A DNA stretch of 64,000 nt from the NCBI GenBank assembly GCA_002968845.1, contig PVBG01000009.1, forward strand, positions 1-64,000. The letters are read 5' to 3'. This DNA comes from Neorhizobium tomejilense (GTDB lineage: Bacteria > Pseudomonadota > Alphaproteobacteria > Rhizobiales > Rhizobiaceae). Under the pieces are notes generated by a model. The model saw only the letters and a list, made by a program, of their open reading frames with translations, searched no databases and was not told where the DNA came from. Each line of letters starts with the position of its first letter. The first letter of the stretch is position 1. Positions 8,754 through 17,069 of this stretch are shown piece after piece. The translations under genes were made by a program, and so were the position numbers.

Positions 8754-8771
8754 ATGACACATTTATGACAG
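8754..8771 (-). promoter_or_regulatory. Pho box between the Nudix gene and orfA–pit
   Basis: Read on the minus strand, the site is CTGTCAT, four bases (AAAT), GTGTCAT. This is the rhizobial PhoB-binding pattern of two 7-base direct repeats 11 bases apart. It sits 25 bases before the orfA start and about 50 before the divergent Nudix start. In Sinorhizobium meliloti PhoB is known to repress orfA–pit when phosphate is scarce, so the position fits repression. The match is seen; PhoB control here is inferred from that precedent. Confidence 0.75.
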
Positions 8772-8796
8772 TCAGCCGCATGGGAGGTCGCACGGT

Positions 8797-9441
8797 ATGA
8801 TGAGTATTTTTCGGAAGCTGATGCCGCGTGAAGACAGTTTCTTTGAAATGTTTTCTCAGCACTCGAAAGCTGTCGTTGCAGCAGCCCACGCGCTTGACCA
8901 GCTCCTCAAGGGCAACGAGATCGAGAAGAACTGCGAGCTGATCGTCGCATTGGAGAACGAGGCCGACGACATCACGCGGGAGGTTCTTCTCGCCGTCCGG
9001 CGGAGCTTCATCACGCCCTTCGACCGCGGAGACATCAAGGACCTCATCCAGTCGATGGATGACGCGATCGACATGATGCATAAAACGGTCAAGACGATCC
9101 GGCTGTTCGAGCAGTCCGGCTTCGATCCGCTGATGCAGCAGATGGGTGGCGAAATCGTCAAGGCGGCGGACCTCATTTCGGAAGCAATCCCCCTCCTCAA
9201 CAAGGTTGGCTCCAATGCTCACCGCCTTGCAGCGATCGCCGAGGAGATTACCCGCGTGGAGGGCCGATCGGACGACCTTCATGACCAGGGCCTGAAAGAC
9301 CTGTACCGGCGTCACGGGGCGAGCGGCGACGCGATGGCCTACATGATCGGCAGCGAGATCTACGGCGAACTGGAAAAGGTCGTCGACCGTTTCGAGGATG
9401 TCGCCAACGAGATCAGCGGCATCGTTATCGAGAACGTTTGA
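8797..9441 (+). CDS. DUF47 (PhoU-like) Pit accessory protein, OrfA type
   Basis: A 214-residue all-helical cytoplasmic protein of the DUF47/PhoU-like family, encoded directly upstream of pit as in Sinorhizobium orfA–pit. Characteristic stretches are ELIVALENEADDITREVLLA near residues 48-67 and RGDIKDLIQSMDDAIDMM near 82-99, matching the metal-binding E(D)xxxD helices of PhoU-like proteins. It is thought to regulate or assist the low-affinity Pit transporter. The start at 8797 follows GGGAGGTCGCACGGT. Its TGA overlaps the pit ATG by one base, implying translational coupling. Confidence 0.92.
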   Translation: MMSIFRKLMPREDSFFEMFSQHSKAVVAAAHALDQLLKGNEIEKNCELIVALENEADDITREVLLAVRRSFITPFDRGDIKDLIQSMDDAIDMMHKTVKTIRLFEQSGFDPLMQQMGGEIVKAADLISEAIPLLNKVGSNAHRLAAIAEEITRVEGRSDDLHDQGLKDLYRRHGASGDAMAYMIGSEIYGELEKVVDRFEDVANEISGIVIENV

Positions 9442-10445
9442 TGGATATCTCTCTCGCCTTGCCACTTCTGTTCGGGTTGATCGCGCTCGCTCTGTTCTTC
9501 GACTTCCTGAACGGTCTTCATGATGCGGCCAATTCCATCGCGACGATCGTCTCGACCCGCGTCCTGCGGCCGCAATATGCGGTCGCCTGGGCGGCGTTCT
9601 TCAATTTCATCGCCTTCCTTTTCTTCGGCCTGCACGTGGCGGAAACGCTGGGCACAGGCATCATCGATCCGGGGATCGTTTCACCCCAGGTGATTTTCGC
9701 CGCCCTCATGGGGGCAATCATCTGGAATATTCTCACCTGGATTTTCGGAATTCCGTCCAGTTCCTCGCATGCGCTCGTCGGCGGGCTGGTGGGCGCCGGC
9801 CTGGCAAAGGTCGGCTTCAGTTCGATTGTCTGGAGCGGTCTCGGGAAGACGGTAGGTGCGATTTTCCTCTCGCCGGCCATCGGCTTCCTGCTTGCCCTGG
9901 TGCTCGTGCTCCTGGTTTCCTGGCTGTTCGTCCGGCAAACGCCGTTCGCGGTGGACCGGACATTCCGCGTGATGCAGTTTATCTCCGCCTCGCTTTATTC
10001 CCTCGGCCACGGCGGCAATGACGCGCAGAAAACGATGGGTATCATCGCGGTGCTTCTGTTCAGCCAGGGATATCTCGGCTCGACCTTCTACGTGCCCTTC
10101 TGGGTGGTGATCTCCTGCCAGTCCGCCATGGCTCTCGGCACGCTCTTCGGCGGATGGCGGATCGTCCATACCATGGGCTCGAAGATCACCAGGCTCAACC
10201 CGATGCAAGGCTTCTGCGCCGAGACGGGCGGAGCGTTGACCTTGTTCGGAGCGACCTGGCTCGGCATTCCCGTCTCGACGACCCACACGATCACAGGAGC
10301 GATCGTCGGCGTCGGCGCCGCAAGGCGGGTTTCGGCGGTACGCTGGGGTCTCGCCGGCAACATCGTGATCGCCTGGATCGTGACGATGCCGGCAACTGCC
10401 GCGATATCGGCGGCGTTTTACAGCCTGGCGGATCTGCTGCCATAA
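9441..10445 (+). CDS. pit: Low-affinity inorganic phosphate transporter Pit
   Basis: A 334-residue polytopic membrane protein of the Pit family that imports metal-phosphate with protons. Both inverted signature repeats are present: FDFLNGLHDAANSIATIVSTR near residues 20-40 (containing GLHDAANS) and LGHGGNDAQKTMGI near 191-204. The PSSSSHALVGG and VSTTHTITGAI loops are also typical. The ATG at 9441 is used: it overlaps the upstream stop codon. Together with orfA it forms a two-gene operon under the Pho box at 8754-8771. Confidence 0.95.
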   Translation: MDISLALPLLFGLIALALFFDFLNGLHDAANSIATIVSTRVLRPQYAVAWAAFFNFIAFLFFGLHVAETLGTGIIDPGIVSPQVIFAALMGAIIWNILTWIFGIPSSSSHALVGGLVGAGLAKVGFSSIVWSGLGKTVGAIFLSPAIGFLLALVLVLLVSWLFVRQTPFAVDRTFRVMQFISASLYSLGHGGNDAQKTMGIIAVLLFSQGYLGSTFYVPFWVVISCQSAMALGTLFGGWRIVHTMGSKITRLNPMQGFCAETGGALTLFGATWLGIPVSTTHTITGAIVGVGAARRVSAVRWGLAGNIVIAWIVTMPATAAISAAFYSLADLLP

Positions 10446-10468
10446 GTGCAACCTTGACCATAGGTCGA

Positions 10469-10496
10469 CTTGTCGCGGAGGGGCCCCCGCGGCAAG
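10469..10496. terminator. Hairpin between convergent pit and SDR genes
   Basis: CTTGTCGCGG (10469-10478) pairs with CCGCGGCAAG (10487-10496) across a GC-rich loop, with one wobble pair. It lies 24 bases past the pit stop and 46 from the stop of the convergent SDR gene, so it could end transcription from either side. There is no strong T tract. Confidence 0.5.
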
Positions 10497-10542
10497 CCAG
10501 TTCGTGGTGATTGAAAGATAGTTGGCCCAGTGTCAGCCGGCG

Positions 10543-11289
10543 TCAGCCAGCCAGTGCCACGGCATCGGCGCCGGCGGGAATGCGAGCCGGCGACGACGGA
10601 TCGGTTGCCGCAAGCCAGACTGCCTCGGCCACATCGAGCGGCCGGGTGACAGCTGACTGCTCCTGCTCCCATCCGGCGAACACCCTCTGCACCAGGCCGG
10701 CATATGCCTCGGGGAAGCCACCATGAGCCTGCATGCGGGACCGCGCGTTATCCCCGAAGCGGGTGTCGGGCGCCCTTCCCGGCTGTACCAGTCGCACCCG
10801 CACGTCGAACTCCTGGAGTTCCAGCGCCAGCACCTCGGTGAAAGCATCCACCGCAGCCTTGCTCGCCGTATAGACGGAAAGCAGCGGAATCGGCTTCAAC
10901 GTCACGCTCGACGCTACGTTCACCACGACGCCGGTTCTCCGTTGCCGGAATTGAGGCAGGACCGCCTGTGTCACGGCCATCGTCCCGAGAGTGTTCGTCT
11001 CGAAGATCTCGCGGACGATATCCATCGATGTCCCTTCAAGGGCATTCAGCCAGCCGATGCCTGCATTGTTGACCAGCACGTCGATTGGTCCGGCGGCATC
11101 GATGGCTTGGCGAATGCTTTCGGGATCGGTGACGTCGAGGGCGAGTATCTGGAGGTGCTCGGAGGAAGGCAGAATATTCTCGCGCGGCGAACGCATCGTC
11201 GCGATAACCTTCCAATTGCGGTCGAGGAAATACGTGGCGATCTCCAGACCGAATCCGGACGAGCAACCGGTGATGAGAACGGTTTTCAT
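10543..11289 (-). CDS. Short-chain dehydrogenase/reductase
   Basis: A 248-residue classical SDR. It has the cofactor motif TGCSSGFG at residues 7-14, NNAG near 80-83, and the catalytic Ser and YTASK near 130-150. It uses NAD(P)(H); the substrate is unknown. The start is the ATG at 11289 behind GAAGGAGCCGC. The open frame is much longer (to 12303) but that part is antisense to the AraC gene. The divergent AraC-type regulator 100 bases away probably controls it, a common arrangement in which the SDR acts on the inducer or a related aldehyde or ketone. Confidence 0.9.
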   Translation of the reverse strand: MKTVLITGCSSGFGLEIATYFLDRNWKVIATMRSPRENILPSSEHLQILALDVTDPESIRQAIDAAGPIDVLVNNAGIGWLNALEGTSMDIVREIFETNTLGTMAVTQAVLPQFRQRRTGVVVNVASSVTLKPIPLLSVYTASKAAVDAFTEVLALELQEFDVRVRLVQPGRAPDTRFGDNARSRMQAHGGFPEAYAGLVQRVFAGWEQEQSAVTRPLDVAEAVWLAATDPSSPARIPAGADAVALAG

Positions 11290-11388
11290 GGCGGCTCCTT
11301 CATGTGTTTTGCAGCACCTGAAACCTAGACCGCGGAGGTTGGACTGGCTACAATCAGAAGTCCGGTTGTCATTCGCGAGAGTCCTGAA

Positions 11389-12294
11389 ATGGTCGATCCA
11401 TTCGCCGAAGTGGTCACATTGCTCCAACCCAGCGTCCCCTCGACGAAACTTGTCAGTGGCGCCGGCGCCTGGTGTGTTCAGCGCCTGGAATCGGGACAGC
11501 CCTTCTACTGCGTGATCCTCGAAGGTTCGTCCCGCCTGACCGTCGACGGACGGGAACCGATCGACCTGCGGGAGGGCGACTTCGTTCTGATCCCGTCGGC
11601 CTATGGCTTCAGCATGTCGAACCTGGAACCGATGCCGTCGGAGGGCTTCGATCCCTTGACCGTCACCCAGTTCGCGGACGAAATAAGACATGGCAATCCG
11701 GATGGGCCGCCCGACGTCCGGCTGATGGTCGGCCGATTTGTCTTTGGGTCGCCGGACGCTGCCCTGCTGGTGTCGCTCCTGCCCCAACTCGTGCACGTTC
11801 GCGGCGAGAGACGGCTTGCGACCCTTGTAAAGCTGGTGCGCGAAGAGGCTCGCGAACAGCGGCCTGCGCGGGACATGATCCTGGCGCGCCTGTTGGAAGT
11901 TCTGCTCATCGAGGCGCTCCGATCCACGGCAGGCACCGCAGCGCCGCCCGGGCTTCTGCGCGGACTGGCCGATGGACGGCTGGCGGTCGCGATCCGTCGG
12001 ATGCACGAAGATCCGACCCAGGACTGGACGGTGGAGCAACTGGCCCAGGAAGCCGCCCTCTCCCGCTCCGCCTTCTTCGATCGATTCCGTCGCGCCATGG
12101 GCGTCACCCCGATGGAGTACCTGCTTTCGTGGCGCATGGCTCTGGCGAAGAACCTTCTGCGGCGTGGCGACGGTGGCATGAAGGAGATTGCCGAACGTGT
12201 CGGATACAGTTCCGCAAGCGCGTTCAGCGTCGCATTCACCCGCGTTGTCGGATTGCCACCGACGCGTTATGCGCGAGAAGCGAGCCAGACATGA
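11389..12294 (+). CDS. AraC family transcriptional regulator (cupin_6 type)
   Basis: A 301-residue regulator. Residues about 5-180 form the AraC-type cupin sensor domain (VILEGSSRLTVDGREPIDLREGDFVLIPS is the cupin core). Residues about 195-300 carry the two helix-turn-helix units: DWTVEQLAQEAALSRSAFFDRF and IAERVGYSSASAFSVAFTR. These regulators often control a neighbouring SDR or aldehyde reductase. It is divergent from the SDR gene with a 99-base shared promoter region. Confidence 0.9.
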   Translation: MVDPFAEVVTLLQPSVPSTKLVSGAGAWCVQRLESGQPFYCVILEGSSRLTVDGREPIDLREGDFVLIPSAYGFSMSNLEPMPSEGFDPLTVTQFADEIRHGNPDGPPDVRLMVGRFVFGSPDAALLVSLLPQLVHVRGERRLATLVKLVREEAREQRPARDMILARLLEVLLIEALRSTAGTAAPPGLLRGLADGRLAVAIRRMHEDPTQDWTVEQLAQEAALSRSAFFDRFRRAMGVTPMEYLLSWRMALAKNLLRRGDGGMKEIAERVGYSSASAFSVAFTRVVGLPPTRYAREASQT

Positions 12295-12487
12295 AGTCCG
12301 CACAACGGCGCTTCGATCGGCCCCCGGCAGTCGTCGGGGTGTCTACTCCCTGGCGTCCGGGATCGTTGCCCGGAGGGCGCAAGCTTTTCCTGCGGTCTTG
12401 AAAAAGTGCTAGGATTAACCGACGAATTGGGAGACAAAGGGCGCCGTCTTCATCGCCCCGTGCCCACAGTTTTCCAGGATATTTTCC

Positions 12488-13174
12488 ATGCTTGCGACCG
12501 TGATCCCCATGCCCGAAACCGTTCTTCTGCCGGTCGAGGGGGTGGCGGAGCGCTTTCCGGTTCGCCGGGTCTATTGCGTCGGCCGCAACTATGCCGACCA
12601 CGCGATCGAAATGGGCGGCGATCCGACCCGCGAGCCGCCGTTCTTTTTCCAGAAGAATGCCGACAACATCTATAACGGCGAGACCTTCCCCTACCCGCCG
12701 CTCTCCTCCAGCGTCCATCACGAAGTGGAACTGGTCGTGGCGCTCTCGGGCGGCGGCGCCGATATTTCGGTCGAGGACGCGCTGTCCAAGGTCTATGGTT
12801 ATGCGGTCGGCATCGACTTCACCCGCCGCGACCTGCAGGATGTTGCCAAGAAGATGAGCCGCCCGTGGGAAGCCGCCAAGGCCTTCGAGAAGTCGGCGCC
12901 CGTCTCGGCCCTCATCCCGGCCGAAAAAATCGGCCATCCCTCGGCGGGCAGCGTCTGGCTTGACGTCAACGGCGCGCGAAAACAGTCCGGCGACCTCAAT
13001 CAGCTGATCTGGAAACTGCCGGAGATCATCGCCGAACTGTCGAAACTGTTCGTCCTCGCCCCCGGTGACGTGATCATGACGGGCACGCCGGCCGGCGTTG
13101 GCGCTGTGGTGCGCGGCGACAAGGTCACCTGCGGCATCGATGGCGTCGGAGCGCTGTCGCTGACAATCGCCTGA
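12488..13174 (+). CDS. Fumarylacetoacetate hydrolase family protein
   Basis: A 228-residue protein of the FAH fold, with the length of fumarylpyruvate/acylpyruvate hydrolases rather than full FAH. It shows the CVGRNYADHAIEMG segment near residue 31, the metal-binding HHEVELVVAL near 77-86 with Glu ligands, and the DVIMTGTPAGVG motif near 195-206. It would cleave or decarboxylate a C-C bond of a 2-oxo acid with Mg2+ or Mn2+. No degradation pathway genes lie beside it, so the substrate is open. It is followed 24 bases later by the carbonic anhydrase gene. Confidence 0.88.
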   Translation: MLATVIPMPETVLLPVEGVAERFPVRRVYCVGRNYADHAIEMGGDPTREPPFFFQKNADNIYNGETFPYPPLSSSVHHEVELVVALSGGGADISVEDALSKVYGYAVGIDFTRRDLQDVAKKMSRPWEAAKAFEKSAPVSALIPAEKIGHPSAGSVWLDVNGARKQSGDLNQLIWKLPEIIAELSKLFVLAPGDVIMTGTPAGVGAVVRGDKVTCGIDGVGALSLTIA

Positions 13175-13198
13175 CGAAACCGCGACAGGGAGGAAACC

Positions 13199-13726
13199 AT
13201 GCCGATCTATGCACTCGGAGAATTCGAACCGAAAACGCCCGGTCCCGATCGTTTCTGGCTGGCGCCCGATGCGACCATCATCGGCAAGGTTGAACTCGGC
13301 GAGGATGTCGGCATCTGGTTCGGTTCGGTGCTTCGCGGCGACAACGAACCGATCGTCGTCGGCAAGGGTTCGAACATCCAGGAAGGCGTGATGATCCACA
13401 CCGATCCGCGCTATCCGGTAACGATCGGCGAAAACTGCACGATCGGCCACCATGCGATCATCCATGGCTGCGTGATCGGCGACAATTCGTTGATCGGCAT
13501 GGGCGCGACGATCCTGAATGGCGCGAAGATCGGCCGGAATTCACTGGTCGGTGCCAATGCCCTGGTCACCGAGGGCAAGGAATTTCCCGACAACTCCCTG
13601 ATCGTGGGTTCGCCGGCGAAAGTGATGCGGGTGCTGGACGACGAAGCGGTCGAGAAGCTGAAACAGTCGGCTGTCCGTTATGTCGCCAACTGGAAGCGCT
13701 TTGCGCGCGATCTCCGGCTTCTCTAG
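13199..13726 (+). CDS. Gamma-class carbonic anhydrase family protein
   Basis: A 175-residue left-handed beta-helix protein made of hexapeptide repeats from about residue 15 to 150. The three metal His positions of the family are visible in MIHTDP near 64-69 and in IGHHAIIHGC near 81-90. Many members of this Paa/CaiE-like group are of uncertain activity. The start at 13199 follows GGGAGGAAACC. The stop overlaps the stop of the convergent zur gene by four bases. Confidence 0.9.
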   Translation: MPIYALGEFEPKTPGPDRFWLAPDATIIGKVELGEDVGIWFGSVLRGDNEPIVVGKGSNIQEGVMIHTDPRYPVTIGENCTIGHHAIIHGCVIGDNSLIGMGATILNGAKIGRNSLVGANALVTEGKEFPDNSLIVGSPAKVMRVLDDEAVEKLKQSAVRYVANWKRFARDLRLL

Positions 13727-14166
13727 GCCGCGCAGGCGCCGCACAGCCCGCGGATTTCAATCGTCGTCTTTGCAGGCTTGAAGTTCTTGGCCTTCGCCCA
13801 GGCGCCGAGGCGGTGATCGACCTCGTGGTCGTGGAATTCCGAGACGTGGCCGCAACTCTCGCAGATCGCAAACGCGACCGTGCCGTGCCCGTGGCCATGC
13901 CCCTTGCCGCAGCATTCGCTTTCCGGATGGGCGCAGGCGACGAAGGCGTTGAGGCTTTCCAGCCTATGCACCATGCCGAATTCGAGGAGCTTGTCGAGCG
14001 CCCTGTAGACCTGCAGAGGTGCTCGAAACCCGTGGTCGCGCAGCCGGTCGAGGATCGTATAGGCGCTCATCGGCGCATCGGACCGGTCGAGAACGTCGAA
14101 GACGAGCGACTGGTTCTTGGTCAGCGCCGGAGCGGATGTCGGTGTCGAAACTGGTGCGTTCATCAT
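13723..14166 (-). CDS. zur: Zinc uptake regulator Zur (Fur family)
   Basis: A 147-residue Fur-family repressor. An N-terminal winged helix (residues about 17-85, with SAYTILDRLRDHGFRAPLQVYRALDKL) is followed by a dimerisation domain with two structural-zinc Cys pairs, CESCGH near 108 and CGACAA at the end, plus a HGHGHGH stretch. With Zn it represses zinc uptake genes. The start codon overlaps the znuB stop by four bases, so it is translationally coupled to znuB and would be autoregulated with znuCB. Confidence 0.93.
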   Translation of the reverse strand: MMNAPVSTPTSAPALTKNQSLVFDVLDRSDAPMSAYTILDRLRDHGFRAPLQVYRALDKLLEFGMVHRLESLNAFVACAHPESECCGKGHGHGHGTVAFAICESCGHVSEFHDHEVDHRLGAWAKAKNFKPAKTTIEIRGLCGACAA

Positions 14167-14987
14167 CGCACTCCTTGGTTGCCGGCCTTCTCGGCCGTGT
14201 TTTTACCCGCTGCGGGAAGCAGGCTTAAAATGAAAAATAAGAGCGCCGCGACCACAATGGAAGGGCCGGACGGCGTATCGTAGTGCAGCGAGCCGAACAG
14301 GCCGCCGACGACGGCCAGCGCGCCGATCAGCGAGGCGAGCACCGCCATCAGTTCCGGGCTTGCGGAAAACCGCCGGGCCGTCGCCGCAGGGATGATCAGA
14401 AGCGCGGTGATCAGCATGATGCCGACGATCTTCATCGCGATGGCGATGACGAGCGCCATCAGAAGCATGAAGAGCAGCCGCGTCCGCGCCGGCTTCATGC
14501 CCTCGGCTTCGGCCACATCCTCGCTGACCGTGGACGCGATCAGCGGCCGCCAGAGCCACACGAGCGCCGCCAGCACCAGCACGCCGCCGCCCCAGATCAG
14601 CGCAATATCGGTGCGCGTCACGGCGAGAATATCGCCGAACAGGAAGGCGATGAGGTCGATCCGCACCCAGGTCATGAAGGCGACGAGCACGAGGCCGATC
14701 GCCAAAGCCGAATGGGAGAGAATGCCGAGCAGCGCGTCCGCCGACAGCGACTGGCGCCGCTGCAGCGCCAGAAGCAGCAGCGACACGACGACCGCGACGC
14801 CGAAGACGGCGATCAGCAGGTTGATCTGGAAGAACAGCGACAGCGCCACGCCGAGCAGCGCCGAATGGGCCATCGTATCGCCGAAATAGGCCATCCGCCG
14901 CCAGACGACGAAACAGCCGAGCGGCCCGGCAGTTAATGCGACGCCGATGCCGGCGACGAGCGCGCGGGTGAAGAAGTCGTCAAACAC
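14163..14987 (-). CDS. znuB: Zinc ABC transporter permease ZnuB
   Basis: A 274-residue inner-membrane permease of the ABC-3 family with about eight hydrophobic segments. Family hallmarks are GCFVVWRRMAYFGDTMAHSALLGVAL near residues 24-49 and the C-terminal VGIMLITALLIIPAATAR. The start chosen is the GTG at 14987, preceded by AAGGAGAG; the longer frame only reads through the His-rich end of znuC in another phase. It overlaps znuC by eight bases and zur by four, so the three genes form one operon. Confidence 0.92.
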   Translation of the reverse strand: MFDDFFTRALVAGIGVALTAGPLGCFVVWRRMAYFGDTMAHSALLGVALSLFFQINLLIAVFGVAVVVSLLLLALQRRQSLSADALLGILSHSALAIGLVLVAFMTWVRIDLIAFLFGDILAVTRTDIALIWGGGVLVLAALVWLWRPLIASTVSEDVAEAEGMKPARTRLLFMLLMALVIAIAMKIVGIMLITALLIIPAATARRFSASPELMAVLASLIGALAVVGGLFGSLHYDTPSGPSIVVAALLFFILSLLPAAGKNTAEKAGNQGVR

Positions 14988-15888
14988 GGCCCTCTCCTTT
15001 CGCCTCGGCATGATCGCCGTGGTGGTGGCCGCCATGATGGTCATGGTCGGAATGGCCGTGATCATGCCCATCGTGATGATGATGCCCGTCATCAGGATGG
15101 CAGTGATCGGTCACCGAACCGTCGCCATGCATGACCCGGCCGTCCGGCAGATGGGTGTGATCGTGATGATGGTTGTAGACCGCCAGCGAACGAGAATTGC
15201 CGAAGAGTTTCAGGTAATCGGCGCTCTGGCTCACCACTTCCGGCGTGCCGCGGCAGCAGACGTGGCCGTTGAGGCAGATGACGGTGTCGGTGCCGGCCAT
15301 CACCATATGCAGGTCGTGCGAGATCATCAGGATGCCACAGCCGGTGGAATTGCGGATCGAGCGGATCAGGTCGTAAAGCGCACTCTCGCCGGCAAAGTCG
15401 ACACCCTGCACCGGCTCGTCGAGCACCATCAGGTCCGGCTTGCGGGCGATCGCCCGGGCCAACAGCGCCCGCTGGAATTCGCCGCCGGAGAGGTACCGGA
15501 CCTCGGCATCGATGAGATGGGAAATGCCGGTCGACGCCAGCGCCGCCAGAAGATCGGCGTCATTAAGCGGGCCGGTCAGCCGCATCAGCCGGCGCACGGA
15601 AAGCGGCATGGTCCAGTCGATCGACAGTTTCTGCGGGACATAGCCGACGCGCAGGCCGGATAATCTTGCGACCGATCCTTCGTCCGGGCGCAGCACGCCG
15701 ATGGCAAGCTTTGCGGTCGTCGACTTGCCTGCGCCGTTCGGGCCAATCAGCGTCACCACCTCGCCGCGGCGGATCGAGAAATCGACGCCCCGCACCAGCC
15801 ATCGGCCATCCCGGCGAATGCCGGCATTGGCAAGCGATACCAATTGGCTTTCGATTTTGGGGGCGCGAGCCCGATTGGACATCAGCAT
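14980..15888 (-). CDS. znuC: Zinc ABC transporter ATP-binding protein ZnuC, His-rich tail
   Basis: A 302-residue ATPase. Walker A is GPNGAGKST near 55-63, the signature is LSGGEFQRALLARAI near 143, and Walker B is LMVLDEP near 166. After the ATPase domain, at about residue 235, an extra tail of some 60 residues is packed with His and Asp (repeated HHHDGHDHGHSDHDHH-type runs). The tail is likely to bind zinc and may buffer it or sense it at the membrane. It is divergent from znuA across two palindromes. Confidence 0.93.
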   Translation of the reverse strand: MLMSNRARAPKIESQLVSLANAGIRRDGRWLVRGVDFSIRRGEVVTLIGPNGAGKSTTAKLAIGVLRPDEGSVARLSGLRVGYVPQKLSIDWTMPLSVRRLMRLTGPLNDADLLAALASTGISHLIDAEVRYLSGGEFQRALLARAIARKPDLMVLDEPVQGVDFAGESALYDLIRSIRNSTGCGILMISHDLHMVMAGTDTVICLNGHVCCRGTPEVVSQSADYLKLFGNSRSLAVYNHHHDHTHLPDGRVMHGDGSVTDHCHPDDGHHHHDGHDHGHSDHDHHGGHHHGDHAEAKGEGRV

Positions 15889-15926
15889 GTTTTTCCGAAT
15901 TCCCTGTTGTCAATGGCTATGACACA

Positions 15927-15941
15927 CGTTATAGCATAACG
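15927..15941. promoter_or_regulatory. Putative Zur box 1
   Basis: CGTTAT, three bases, ATAACG: a perfect inverted repeat about 40 bases upstream of znuC and about 45 from znuA. AT-rich palindromes at this place fit Zur operators, and the repressor gene is in the same locus. The site is seen; binding is inferred. Confidence 0.6.
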
Positions 15942-15949
15942 CAATTGAT

Positions 15950-15962
15950 GTAATAACATTAC
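15950..15962. promoter_or_regulatory. Putative Zur box 2
   Basis: GTAAT, three bases, ATTAC: a second inverted repeat, centred 22 bases from box 1 and so about two helical turns away. Both boxes are followed by CGC. It lies 21 bases before the chosen znuA start and could overlap its promoter. Confidence 0.6.
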
Positions 15963-15983
15963 GCTACAATGCAAGGACACAGC

Positions 15984-16973
15984 ATGAAACCGGCTTCGAT
16001 CTCCCTCCTCTCCGCCGCGGTGTTCTCCATCGGTGCCGGCCCCGGCGTTGCGGCCCCGGACGTGGTGGTTTCGATCAAACCGATCCATTCGCTCGTCGCC
16101 TCGATCATGAAGGGCGTCGGCGAGCCGAAACTGATCGTCGATGGCGCCGCTTCGCCGCACACTTTCGCACTGAAGCCCTCCAATGCAGCAGCCATCGAAG
16201 GCGCCGACGTGATCTTCTGGATCGGTCCCGGCATCGAGGCCTTCCTCGAAAAGCCGCTGGACGCTCTGGCGAGTTCGGCAACGGTGATCGAGCTGGAGGA
16301 TGCACCTGGACTGCAAAAACTGCCATTCCGCGAGAGCGGCGCCTTCGAGGCCCATAACGACGAGCATGAAGGGGAAGAAGCGGGGCATGACGACCATGCA
16401 AAGCCCGCCGACGACCATGCCGACCACGACGATGACCATCACGACCACGGCGGCTTCGATACGCATCTCTGGCTCGATGCGATGAATGCCAAGGCGATGG
16501 CGGCAGAAATCGAAAAGACGCTGGTCAGTGCCGACCCGGCGAATGCCGCGGCCTATCAGGCAAACGGCGCCAGGCTGATGAAGGATATCGACGCGCTCGA
16601 TACCGAAATCAAGGCGACGGTCGCGCCGGTCAAGGACAAGCCTTTCATCGTCTTCCACGATGCCTATCAATATTTCGAGCATCGTTATGGGGTGAGCGTC
16701 GCGGGTTCGATCACCGTCAGCCCGGAGACCATGCCCGGTGCAGAACGCGTCGACCAGATCCAGAAGAAGGTGAAGGAACTGGGCGCCACCTGCGTCTTCG
16801 CCGAACCGCAGTTCGAGCCGAAGCTGGTGGCGGTCGTGACCGAAGGCACGCCCGCCCGCTCAGGGACGCTCGATCCGGAAGCGGCGACGCTGAAATCGGG
16901 TTCCGGCCTTTATTTCGAGCTGATGCGCGGACTTGCCCGCTCGATGAAGGAATGCCTGTCCCAAAGGACCTGA
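15984..16973 (+). CDS. znuA: Zinc ABC transporter substrate-binding protein ZnuA
   Basis: A 329-residue periplasmic protein with a signal peptide (cleavage near GVAA, residues 22-25). The cluster A-I zinc ligands are visible: His in VSIKPIHSLVASIM, His in DTHLWLDAMNA and His in VFHDAYQYFEHRYG. Between them is the zinc-specific His/Asp-rich loop (HDDHAKPADDHADHDDDHHDHGG) that separates zinc from manganese binders. The ATG at 15984 is chosen because AAGGA precedes it; an upstream ATG at 15969 has no ribosome site. Divergent from znuCB–zur and probably Zur-controlled. Confidence 0.93.
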   Translation: MKPASISLLSAAVFSIGAGPGVAAPDVVVSIKPIHSLVASIMKGVGEPKLIVDGAASPHTFALKPSNAAAIEGADVIFWIGPGIEAFLEKPLDALASSATVIELEDAPGLQKLPFRESGAFEAHNDEHEGEEAGHDDHAKPADDHADHDDDHHDHGGFDTHLWLDAMNAKAMAAEIEKTLVSADPANAAAYQANGARLMKDIDALDTEIKATVAPVKDKPFIVFHDAYQYFEHRYGVSVAGSITVSPETMPGAERVDQIQKKVKELGATCVFAEPQFEPKLVAVVTEGTPARSGTLDPEAATLKSGSGLYFELMRGLARSMKECLSQRT

Positions 16974-17026
16974 GACCAGCCACCGAAAAGCACGATCACC
17001 GGTCGCATAGCGGCGAATATGTGAGA

Positions 17027-17059
17027 CCTGCGGGAGGGAAGGCGAAATACCCCCGCAGG
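17027..17059. terminator. Hairpin between znuA and the RcnB-like gene
   Basis: CCTGCGGG (17027-17034) pairs with CCCGCAGG (17052-17059), followed by a weak T-rich stretch (ATCTTTCT). It lies between two convergent genes, so it may terminate znuA transcription. Confidence 0.5.
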
Positions 17060-17069
17060 CCGATCTTTC

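Noticed and set aside
10543-12303. A 586-residue frame that would fuse the SDR to an upstream domain
   Set aside because: The part beyond 11289 is antisense to the AraC regulator and unlike any protein. GAAGGAGCCGC precedes the SDR start.
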